From positions 4,296,501 through 4,360,500 of the forward strand of contig NZ_CP048222.1 of assembly GCF_010119975.1 (NCBI RefSeq): a stretch of 64,000 bases of DNA, in the 5' to 3' direction. Positions 37,094 to 44,673 of this stretch are shown piece after piece. Each line of letters starts with the position of its first letter. Position 1 is the first letter of the stretch. The notes under the pieces were generated by a model. It did no database searches and had not been told where the DNA came from. It worked only from the letters and a program-made list of their open reading frames with translations. Both the position numbers and the translations under genes were made by a program. This DNA comes from Rhodocytophaga rosea (GTDB lineage: Bacteria > Bacteroidota > Bacteroidia > Cytophagales > 172606-1).

Positions 37094-37831
37094 TTATTCG
37101 AAAAATAAATACAAAGAGACTGTATGGCTATTTAACCTTTCCAGTCCCCGGCTATAAGGAGATGTATCTTTTACCAGCATATTGCGGATGCCATGTGAGA
37201 AACGTATCTCTGGAGATACTTTTACAAAGGTATAAAACAGGTCGAATCCCATTCCATATTCAACGGTCAGGTCCATGTTATCGGTAACCAAACGGTCTTT
37301 GGTCTTTTCCTTTTTATTGGAGCCGATCTCAATAGAAGGTTTGAGTCCACCTACCATATACATCCGCACATTTCCCCGGCGTACCGATTTGTATTTGAGC
37401 AGGATAGGTAGTTCCAGAAAAGTAGATTCAATGGTTTGTGTATTAGTCGTTCCTTTGTTAAAAAGATAATCAATAGATCTTTCGTAAAAGGCAGCGGAAG
37501 GCAATAGCCGTATATCTACATATTTGCCAATGCTGTAACTGGCGATAAAACCGAGCCCAAAGCCGGGTGCTCCTTTGGGATTAATAGAAAAAGCAGTATC
37601 CATCCCTGTAATAAAAGCCTGGGAATAATGGCGTTTAAATTTAGTATAATTGCCTGCCAGAAAAAAGCCATAATGCAGCGGCTTATCGTCGTAATTCCCC
37701 TGATGAATGGCATACAAACTTTTGCGCTGCCCAACACCCGGCAAACTGAGGAGCAAGGAAAATAAGAATAAAAGTAAGGTTATTTTTTTCCGATGTAGAT
37801 TGAACTGATGCCGAAAGTGAGCGGTATACAT
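37094..37831 (-). CDS. porT: PorT/SprT-type outer-membrane protein of the type IX secretion system
   Basis: A 245-residue protein with a signal peptide (ITLLLFLFSLLLSLPGVGQ) and an eight-strand-type barrel. PorT-like blocks include LHYGFFLAGNYTKFKRHYS, FGLGFIASYSIGKYVDIRLL, STFLELPILLKYKSVRRGN and VKVSPEIRFSHGIRNML. PorT is required for type IX export in Bacteroidota. The 5' end overlaps ubiE by 52 bases, the only ATG that leaves a complete signal peptide. The ubiE-porT order is one I recall from other Bacteroidota. It supports the assignment and implies the organism has a T9SS and possibly gliding motility. Confidence 0.85.
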   Translation of the reverse strand: MYTAHFRHQFNLHRKKITLLLFLFSLLLSLPGVGQRKSLYAIHQGNYDDKPLHYGFFLAGNYTKFKRHYSQAFITGMDTAFSINPKGAPGFGLGFIASYSIGKYVDIRLLPSAAFYERSIDYLFNKGTTNTQTIESTFLELPILLKYKSVRRGNVRMYMVGGLKPSIEIGSNKKEKTKDRLVTDNMDLTVEYGMGFDLFYTFVKVSPEIRFSHGIRNMLVKDTSPYSRGLERLNSHTVSLYLFFE

Positions 37832-38502
37832 TTTGTTGATTGGAAGCCTGCCTTTTCAAATATATTAAGAAAATCTTTCCCATCCGGAAATGCCTGCACA
37901 GATTCCGGAAGATAGTGGTAAGCTGCATTGTCTTTTGAAATAGCTTTACCAACGAAAGGCAATATATGTTTAAAATAAAAATTATATATCTGTTTGAACG
38001 GAAATGCAGAGGGTTTTGAAAATTCCAGCACGATACAGGTTCCGCCAGGTTTTAGTACTCGGTTCATGTCGGTAAGTCCTTTGAGCAGATTTTCAAAGTT
38101 ACGTACCCCAAAAGAAACGATCACAGCATCGAAGTAATTGTTATCAAACAGTAATTTTTCGGAATCGCCGGTGCGTAATTCGATTTTATCGGCCAGTTTC
38201 AGTTTTTTGATCTTTTCTCTTCCAATAGACAGCATTCCTTCCGAAATATCCACCCCAATTACTTTTTCTGGTTTGGCAGCCAGGGCTTCTATGGCAAAAT
38301 CGCCGGTACCGGTAGCAATATCCAGAATCAGCCGGGGTTTTTGTTTTTTAAGTATTCGGATGGCTTTTTTCCGCCAGTAAATATCAATGCCGAGGCTCAA
38401 TACATGATTCAGCAAATCATATTTGGGGGAGATGGAATCGAACATGGCGGCTACCTGTTCTTTTTTACCTGCCTGCTGCTCTTTATAGGGAAGTACTGTC
38501 AT
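37780..38502 (-). CDS. ubiE: Demethylmenaquinone methyltransferase
   Basis: A 240-residue class I SAM methyltransferase that completes menaquinone synthesis. Family blocks are FDSISPKYDLLNHVLSLGID, the SAM-binding DIATGTGDFAIEA, VIGVDISEGML, IVSFGVRNFENLLKGL, MNRVLKPGGTCIVLEFSKP and the C-terminal PLTFGISSIYIG. The product is probably used by the respiratory chain as the quinone. It is the first gene of a minus-strand run that continues with porT. It is also known as menG. Confidence 0.94.
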   Translation of the reverse strand: MTVLPYKEQQAGKKEQVAAMFDSISPKYDLLNHVLSLGIDIYWRKKAIRILKKQKPRLILDIATGTGDFAIEALAAKPEKVIGVDISEGMLSIGREKIKKLKLADKIELRTGDSEKLLFDNNYFDAVIVSFGVRNFENLLKGLTDMNRVLKPGGTCIVLEFSKPSAFPFKQIYNFYFKHILPFVGKAISKDNAAYHYLPESVQAFPDGKDFLNIFEKAGFQSTKCIPLTFGISSIYIGKK

Positions 38503-38701
38503 GAGTAAATAGATGGAACAAAGGTAAATAAGTTTCTTAGTATTTTCGGTATATATCTTTCACTTTACGGGAAAACACATTATAAAGCCGAATTGTTAGA
38601 GTTTTCTTTAGGAATGAATCTTGTACAGGTACATTCCGGTGAAAATGAGTGTTACACATTCACTATCTTGAGTGGTGTATGCAAAAGCTTTCATTTGTCT
38701 G

Positions 38702-39271
38702 ATGAACAAAAAAATTATACTTACTTTTCTCTATGTTGTTCTATTCTACTTGAATGGTTTTAGCCAGAATAATATACTAACGCCTGAGAATATTCATCCT
38801 CAGGCAAAACAATGGGTAGCAGACGATTTTTTCCTGAGTACTACCGAAGAAACAGCTCCTTTTGGCAATGAAACAGGCCGGAAAGCATTTATGGGATTTA
38901 AACAATGGCGAAAAACCCATATTTATGAAAGTCCGGTAAGTTACCTCTCACAATTTATACGCCGCTTACACTATCCTGCCTTCGATCTGGAAACCCTGCA
39001 TCTGGATAAACTTTCCCAATATATTGCTGCCATGCCTTCCGGCGCAGAGATGCTCACCCAACAGGATAATGCCGTAATTGCCGTAGGTTTTGGCCAGTTG
39101 ATACTGGAAGGTAAAATAGAGCAAGAACTGCTATTTTTAACACAAATAGCCTTGCACCGAGAAATATTGCCGGTAGTTATTGACCATTTCGAAGCTGATT
39201 ATCATGCCACCAGGAGAGAGCAACTGACTAAAATGCTGGAGGTTATTTACACAATTTCAAAGAAAGAATAG
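38702..39271 (+). CDS. Exported protein of unknown function, 189 residues
   Basis: The ATG at 38702 is used because a signal peptide starts there (KKIILTFLYVVLFYLNGFSQ); a GTG lies in frame 30 bases upstream. The mature protein is helical and has no Cys. It contains no motif I recognise (NIHPQAKQWVADDFF, GFKQWRKTHIYESPVSYLSQ, VIAVGFGQLILEG). It is followed after 50 bases by a small acidic protein on the same strand, so the two may be co-expressed. Confidence 0.7.
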   Translation: MNKKIILTFLYVVLFYLNGFSQNNILTPENIHPQAKQWVADDFFLSTTEETAPFGNETGRKAFMGFKQWRKTHIYESPVSYLSQFIRRLHYPAFDLETLHLDKLSQYIAAMPSGAEMLTQQDNAVIAVGFGQLILEGKIEQELLFLTQIALHREILPVVIDHFEADYHATRREQLTKMLEVIYTISKKE

Positions 39272-39321
39272 CTTCCTTCCTGTTTCATGCGTTTAATGTA
39301 AAAATCTAATAACTTATTTAT

Positions 39322-39510
39322 ATGGAAACCATACCTCAACTGTTAATACCTCTTCTGGCTGAATGGCCAGGAGATATGCCGGGACCGGAAGAGTTTGACG
39401 AAGAAGATGACAGCCAGGAAGAATTGCTTCCGGATGATGACGATGATTTTGAAGACAATGAATTGATAGAAGAAGATGAAGACGATTATATAGGGGAGGA
39501 AGAAGAGTAA
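39322..39510 (+). CDS. Extremely acidic 62-residue protein
   Basis: Thirty of 62 residues are Asp or Glu, and there is no Lys, Arg, His or Cys. The first 22 residues are hydrophobic and Pro-rich (IPQLLIPLLAEWPGDMPGP). The rest is nearly all acidic, ending in GEEEE. A DNA-mimic, metal-binding or chaperone-tail role can be imagined, but nothing in the sequence proves one. Low complexity makes a chance ORF less likely than usual, because runs of GAA and GAT would have to persist in frame. The upstream gene ends 50 bases before it. Confidence 0.6.
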   Translation: METIPQLLIPLLAEWPGDMPGPEEFDEEDDSQEELLPDDDDDFEDNELIEEDEDDYIGEEEE

Positions 39511-39639
39511 GATTAAATCATCTGGTTTGATAGTTATTGTCAATTTTTGGCATTGAAAGTGCAATTATTATTAGTATATTAGCTATCTGAATAAGTAGTC
39601 AAGCATATCCTTTGTAGTATGTATAGGATTATATAGCAC

Positions 39640-39667
39640 TTTGTTGTATAATTACATTATACTTTTG
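39640..39667 (+). promoter_or_regulatory. Candidate promoter of the broken DUF3857 gene
   Basis: TTTG at 39640-39643 and a full TACTTTTG (TAnnTTTG) at 39660-39667 match the Bacteroidota boxes. The 16-base spacing is shorter than the usual 19 or so. A leader of about 100 bases would result. Confidence 0.35.
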
Positions 39668-39777
39668 TGTGTCCTAATTTTGCTGAACTTACAAAAGAGC
39701 AACCTTCCGAAAACAACCCACCTAATAAATTACTTTCATTATCCATTTATTTTTCCGGCATTTTCTTCCGGTTATAT

Positions 39778-41658
39778 ATGAAACAGTTTATTAGTTGTTT
39801 GTTATTTTTCTTTTCCACGCCGGCTTTTTTGTATAGCCAGTTTGTTCCAACCTATAAATGGGGTAAGGTACTTCCTGAAGAGATTCAGTTAAAAGTATGC
39901 GCCATCGATAGTTCTGCTTCAGCAGTCGTCCTGAGTGATTACGGCAAAGTTATTTTCGGGAATGGGGTAATCTATATAGAACGGCATAAACGCATTAAGA
40001 TCCTGGATCAGAAAGGATCGGGTGAGGGCAATATTACAATTCCTTATTATACAAAAGACCATTATGAAAAAATTACAGGATTGCAAGCCCATACGATTAC
40101 AATAGATCAGAATGGTAAAATAGCAACTCATAAAGTAAATGCAGATCAGATCTTTGAAGTTGATCTGGCAAATAAATGGCGGGAAAAAAGATTTACATTT
40201 CCTAATGTTGAAGCAGGAGCCATACTGGAATACCGCTATACAACTTTAACTCATAACTATCTTACCTTAGACGGCTGGAATTTTCAGTCTGGTATTCCTA
40301 CTATCTATAGTGAATTTCATTTTGTTAAACCTACTCGTCTCAATTACCGGATTCTTTTACAAGGTGAGCATCTATCAACAAAATATGAAAATGCATCCAC
40401 AACAACATGGTCATTAAATAATCTGCCTGCTTTAATAAAAGAATCTTTTATAGCCAATCCGATGGATTATGCGGAAAGGATTTCGTTTCAATTAGATGTA
40501 TTTAATATATCAGGTAGTGTTCCTGTTTCATTTGAAAACCATTCCAGTTTTTTTTCATAGAAAGAACATGCCGGGAAAATCTTAAAATCAATTCTCGCAG
40601 AAAAAGAAACAGATGTGCAAAGGGTTCAAAAAATATATAATTATGTAAGAAATACATTTACCTGGAATGGTAATCATAGTTTTATTTCTTCGCAAAACCT
40701 ATCTTCTTTGGTAGAAACCAAAAAAGGGAATTCAGCGGATATCAATCTTTACCTGATTACGCTCCTGAAAGAAGCAGGTTTACAGGCCAATCCAATGTTA
40801 GTGAGTACCCGGACGCATGGGAAAATATATGCTGCTAAATATCCTTTACTTACCCAGTTTAATCACTTAGCCGCTTTTGTACAGGTAGAGAACGAGTCAT
40901 TTATTCTGAATGCATCTGACCGTTTTCGCCCGTATACGCTTCTGGATATGAATGACCTGACTGAGAATGCGTATTTGCTCGACCAGAATACGCCCCAATG
41001 GATAAAGATGCGTCAGCCTTTGCCTTCAAGGCAATTAACTTCTGCAGAGGTTGATTTATCAGATACCCGTAAACCTGTTTACCGCCTGGCTACCCGTTAC
41101 GAAGGTTATTTGGCATTAGATCAACGTCAGAAATTCATGGAGGCTGGTAATAAAATACAGCCCAGCCAGATACTAACTACTCCAACACAAGATTTTAAAT
41201 TAACCCAAACGGAATCTAAAAACATGGATAATCCAGATGAACCTTTACTCATTACTTTGGTTTATCAATCAGATACTTCTTCAGAATCTAAAACAGATAT
41301 TATATATTTCAACCCTGTTTTGAAAAGTGATATTAGTGAGAATCCATTTAAGAATGCAAACCGAAGCTTACCTGTTGAATTAAATTATCCCGCTACTTAC
41401 ACATATGGGCTTAATGTGAAACTACCGATGGGCTATTCTGTACAGGAATTACCTAAGAATATAATGATTAAGCTCCCCAACACAATGGGCGAATTCCGGT
41501 ATCAGATTACTCAAAAAGAAGGTATGATTCAGTTATTATCTGTAATTTCCTTTAAAGAAACACTCATTCCTGCTGAGTATTATCATCATTTACGGGAATT
41601 TTACGATCATATTATTGCTAAACACCAGGAGCCTATCGTATTTGTAAAACAAAAATAG
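39778..41658 (+). pseudogene. DUF3857/transglutaminase-like exported protein, interrupted by an in-frame TAG
   Basis: The ATG at 39778 begins a signal peptide (FISCLLFFFSTPAFLYSQ). A DUF3857-type domain follows (GNGVIYIERHKRIKILDQKG, FTFPNVEAGAILEYRYTTLT) and stops at TAG 40558-40560, giving 260 residues. The same reading frame then continues without a shift (KEHAGKILKSILAEKE) into a transglutaminase-like region (IYNYVRNTFTWNG, GNSADINLYLITLLKEAGLQ, STRTHGKI) and a C-terminal domain ending at 41658. The usual catalytic Cys is Ser in GNSADIN. The two halves make one normal gene of this family, so this is most likely a recent nonsense allele, or a read error. Confidence 0.75.
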
Positions 41659-41734
41659 GCTTGTCCTGATCTCATTATAGAGATGGAAAATATGCCTTTA
41701 TCATGGTGGGAGAATTTTTTGCTGATTTATAAAT

Positions 41735-41782
41735 GCCAGGCGACACTCTTTACTCTATGGAAGGTAAAGATTGCCGCCTGGC
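41735..41782 (-). terminator. Two-part hairpin downstream of the thioredoxin-like gene
   Basis: GCCAGGCG (41735-41742) pairs perfectly with CGCCTGGC (41775-41782). A second inner helix is CTTTAC with GTAAAG. On the minus strand ATTTATAAA follows, so it probably ends the sucA-sucB-nuoC-thioredoxin-like transcript; no long T-run is present. Confidence 0.55.
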
Positions 41783-41805
41783 TAATTAAAGAAAGAGAGA
41801 ATTAA

Positions 41806-42333
41806 TTATTCTGAGGCTTCTTCTATAATTTCTTCGGCTTTTTCGATTTTAGCATCAGAATAAGTGCCTGAAGTAGTATATACGATCTTTCCATCTTTAT
41901 CTAACAGGAAAAAATAGGGCGTATCTTTTTCTTTCAATCCCAATCCATCTTTAAAATCGCCGATGGGGCCGGTGTAAATCAGGGTATGTTTATGGAGTAC
42001 CGGATCGATACCTTTTTTCATTTTCTTTTCAATCGTTCCAGCTACGGCTTCCTTAATGCCGCTGATCATTCCCACAAAATACGTATTTACGTCATATTCG
42101 GAATCCTGGATAAACGTTTCATATACAGGCTGAAACCAGTTTTTTAAGGCTTCATCTGCTTTCTGGGAGTAAGCTATACCCACTAACGTATATTTACCTT
42201 TAGTATCTTTTGGTAGGCTCACTTGTTTATCTTCCAGAGTTGTTCCTGTCATGTTAGGAAAGGTTTTTCCTTTCTGTGCTTGTGCTGATACGAAAATAAG
42301 CAGGCAAATAGCCAGCAAATGTATTTTTTTCAT
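41806..42333 (-). CDS. Exported thioredoxin-like fold protein
   Basis: A 175-residue protein from the ATG at 42333, where a signal peptide starts (IHLLAICLLIFVSAQAQ). It has AhpC/TSA-like features: FPNMTGTTLEDKQVSLPKD, KGKYTLVGIAYSQKADEAL and the C-terminal DTPYFFLLDKDGKIVYTTSG. The redox CxxC motif is absent; the position holds YSQKAD, so it is not a disulfide oxidoreductase. It resembles ATP10-like proteins loosely. It starts 31 bases after nuoC and is probably the last gene of that run. Confidence 0.7.
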   Translation of the reverse strand: MKKIHLLAICLLIFVSAQAQKGKTFPNMTGTTLEDKQVSLPKDTKGKYTLVGIAYSQKADEALKNWFQPVYETFIQDSEYDVNTYFVGMISGIKEAVAGTIEKKMKKGIDPVLHKHTLIYTGPIGDFKDGLGLKEKDTPYFFLLDKDGKIVYTTSGTYSDAKIEKAEEIIEEASE

Positions 42334-42364
42334 AGTATGCTGATAATTGATTATTGTAACAACG

Positions 42365-42865
42365 TTAGTACGCAACTTTTATTCCATGATAGTATTCCTG
42401 AGCCTGATAATCTTTCCGCAAAGGAAATCCCTGCCAGTCAGCTGTGAGTAATATCCGCCGCAAATCCGGATGGCCGGTAAATTTGATACCCATCAGATCG
42501 TAGGCTTCCCGTTCGTGCCAGTCAGCTGTGCGCCAGATGTGGCTAATGGTGGGCACTTCAGGCAAATATTGGCTGTCAGAGGGCCGTGGTAATTCTAATC
42601 TAAGTACCAGTTTTAAATGGTAAGGGATAGAATATAAGTGATAAATGACTTCCATTGTAGCCTTTTCCGGACCATTGTCTATGGCTGTGAGGCACGACAA
42701 AAAATCGAAATAAGTGCGCTCATCTTCATGCAAGAACTGGCAAACCTGGGCAATTTTCTCGGAATGAATTGTAAAACCAGGCTGCAAAGTGGTGCTATCT
42801 TCTTTCAGAATAATTTCTTCTCCAAATTTCTCAACCAGGATTTGTTTAATGCCAGTCAGGTTCAT
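42365..42865 (-). CDS. nuoC: NADH-quinone oxidoreductase subunit C (30 kDa)
   Basis: A 166-residue complex I hydrophilic-arm subunit. The ATG at 42865 is chosen over a TTG two codons upstream. The signature block WHEREAYDLMGIKFTGHPDL continues into RRILLTADWQGFPLRKDY. The N-terminal half (YFDFLSCLTAIDNG, VIYHLYSIPYHLKLVLRLEL) is also typical. Complex I genes normally form one operon, but here no other nuo gene is near. The gene sits between sucB and a thioredoxin-like gene on the same strand. It may be a scattered but functional subunit or a second copy. Confidence 0.92.
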   Translation of the reverse strand: MNLTGIKQILVEKFGEEIILKEDSTTLQPGFTIHSEKIAQVCQFLHEDERTYFDFLSCLTAIDNGPEKATMEVIYHLYSIPYHLKLVLRLELPRPSDSQYLPEVPTISHIWRTADWHEREAYDLMGIKFTGHPDLRRILLTADWQGFPLRKDYQAQEYYHGIKVAY

Positions 42866-42931
42866 GTGCAAAATTAAATAGGCTTAAAACAAGTCTGCCC
42901 GGATATTTCCAGGCAGACTATTTAGTTAATC

Positions 42932-44608
42932 TTAAATACCTAACAGCAACCTGGATGGATCTTCGAGCAGTTGTTTTACCCGAACTAGGAAACTTACCGA
43001 CTCCCGACCATCAATAATGCGGTGGTCGTAGGAGAGAGCCACATACATCATGGGCCTGATCTCTACTTGTCCGTTAATGGCAACCGGGCGTTCTACTATA
43101 TTGTGCATGCCCAGAATGGCAGATTGTGGTGCATTAATAATAGGCGTAGACATCATGGAACCGAAAACACCTCCATTGGTAATGGTAAATGTTCCGCCAG
43201 TCATTTCTTCAATAGTGAGCTTATTGTCTCTGGCTTTGGTAGCCAGCCGTATTACTTCCGCTTCGATCTGGGCAAAAGTCATAGATTCAGCATTGCGGAT
43301 CACTGGCACCACCAGGCCTTTTGGGGCAGATACAGCGATAGATATATCGCAAAAATCATTAAACACCATTTCTTCTCCATCAATCATCGCATTTACTGCC
43401 GGCCATTCCTGCAGGGCAATACACACTGCTTTGGTAAAGAAAGACATAAAGCCTAAGCCCACATTATATTTTTCCTTGAATTTATCTTTGTATTTAGCCC
43501 GCAAATCCATAATCGGCTTCATATCTACTTCATTAAAAGTAGTCAGCATTGCCGTTTCATTCTTTACAGCTACCAGTCTTCTGGAAACAGTTTTACGTAA
43601 CTGAGTCATTTTCTGCCGACGTTGATTGCGGTTCCCGCCGCCAGATGTTACAGAAGGCTGAGTATTTGCAGCCGGCGCTTTTTCCTGAGTTGGTGCAACC
43701 GGAGCTTTAGGCTGTGGCTTCTCTGCCTGCATCGCATCTGCTTTGGTAATCCGGCCATCTACGCCTGTACCTTGTATTTGCTTAGGCTCTACTCCTTTTT
43801 CTGCCAGAATTTTTGAAGCGGCTGGTGAAGCATGTCCAGTGGCATACGTAGTAGTTTGCTGATTATCTGCTACTGGTGTTTGCTGGGCAGGTTGTTTTCC
43901 AGGTTCCTGGGCATTCTTATTTTCTGCCTGTAATACTTCCTTAGGAGCGGCATAGGCATCTTTATTAGGCGTAACACTTCCGTTGGTAGTAGTTGCTGCA
44001 CCGCTCGTTTCAATTCTGCAAATCAGATCGCCAATTGCTAAAGTTGTCCCGGCCTGAGCTACAATCCTTAAAACGCCTGATGCTTCAGCCGTGAGTTCAA
44101 AAGTAGCTTTGTCTGATTCTATCTCACACAAAACATCATCCAGTTGCACGCTATCGCCATCTTTTTTATTCCAGCTGGCAATGGTAACTTCAGTAATAGA
44201 TTCGCCAACGGCAGGTACTTTCATGTCAACTACCTGTGTTTTCTGGGTGGTTTCTTGCATAGGTTTAGTTTTTTGTTCAACAGGCACAGGAGCCGGATTG
44301 GCAACAGTTACTGGTGGCACAGGTGCTGGTTTTACTGTTTTTTCTGCGACTGGTTCAGATGGTTTTGCACCATTTTTTTCTTCAATCCGGCAAATCAGTG
44401 TACCTATCGGAATGGTTTCACCTTCCTTTACCAGTATCCGCAGTATACCTGAAGTTTCTGCATTCAGCTCAAAAGTCGCTTTATCTGACTCGAGTTCGCA
44501 CAATACCTCTTCGGCGTTTACGGAATCTCCGTCTCTTTTGTGCCAGCTGGCAATGGTAACTTCGGTGATCGATTCGCCCACGGAGGGGACTTTTACATCT
44601 AAAGACAT
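42932..44608 (-). CDS. sucB: 2-oxoglutarate dehydrogenase E2, dihydrolipoamide succinyltransferase, two lipoyl domains
   Basis: A 558-residue E2. Two lipoyl domains in tandem share [20 protein letters not shown] and the lipoylated ESDKATFEL motif (Lys43 in the first). Pro/Ala-rich linkers separate them from an E3-binding domain ([33 protein letters not shown]). The C-terminal catalytic domain ends in [17 protein letters not shown], with the active His and Asp, and LLGI. It follows sucA by 65 bases in one TCA-cycle unit. Most E2o proteins have only one lipoyl domain, so the doubled form is notable. No E3 gene is in the window. Confidence 0.94.
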   Translation of the reverse strand: MSLDVKVPSVGESITEVTIASWHKRDGDSVNAEEVLCELESDKATFELNAETSGILRILVKEGETIPIGTLICRIEEKNGAKPSEPVAEKTVKPAPVPPVTVANPAPVPVEQKTKPMQETTQKTQVVDMKVPAVGESITEVTIASWNKKDGDSVQLDDVLCEIESDKATFELTAEASGVLRIVAQAGTTLAIGDLICRIETSGAATTTNGSVTPNKDAYAAPKEVLQAENKNAQEPGKQPAQQTPVADNQQTTTYATGHASPAASKILAEKGVEPKQIQGTGVDGRITKADAMQAEKPQPKAPVAPTQEKAPAANTQPSVTSGGGNRNQRRQKMTQLRKTVSRRLVAVKNETAMLTTFNEVDMKPIMDLRAKYKDKFKEKYNVGLGFMSFFTKAVCIALQEWPAVNAMIDGEEMVFNDFCDISIAVSAPKGLVVPVIRNAESMTFAQIEAEVIRLATKARDNKLTIEEMTGGTFTITNGGVFGSMMSTPIINAPQSAILGMHNIVERPVAINGQVEIRPMMYVALSYDHRIIDGRESVSFLVRVKQLLEDPSRLLLGI

Positions 44609-44673
44609 GCGTGTATATTTTTGTGAGTAAGTTTTTTTCTCAGGCCTTTTTCAAAAAAGCCTGAGTACATACT

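Noticed and set aside
44091-44630. 179-codon plus-strand frame opposite sucB
   Set aside because: Its Ser/Thr/Gly-rich peptide is the reverse reading of the Pro/Ala linkers and lipoyl domains.
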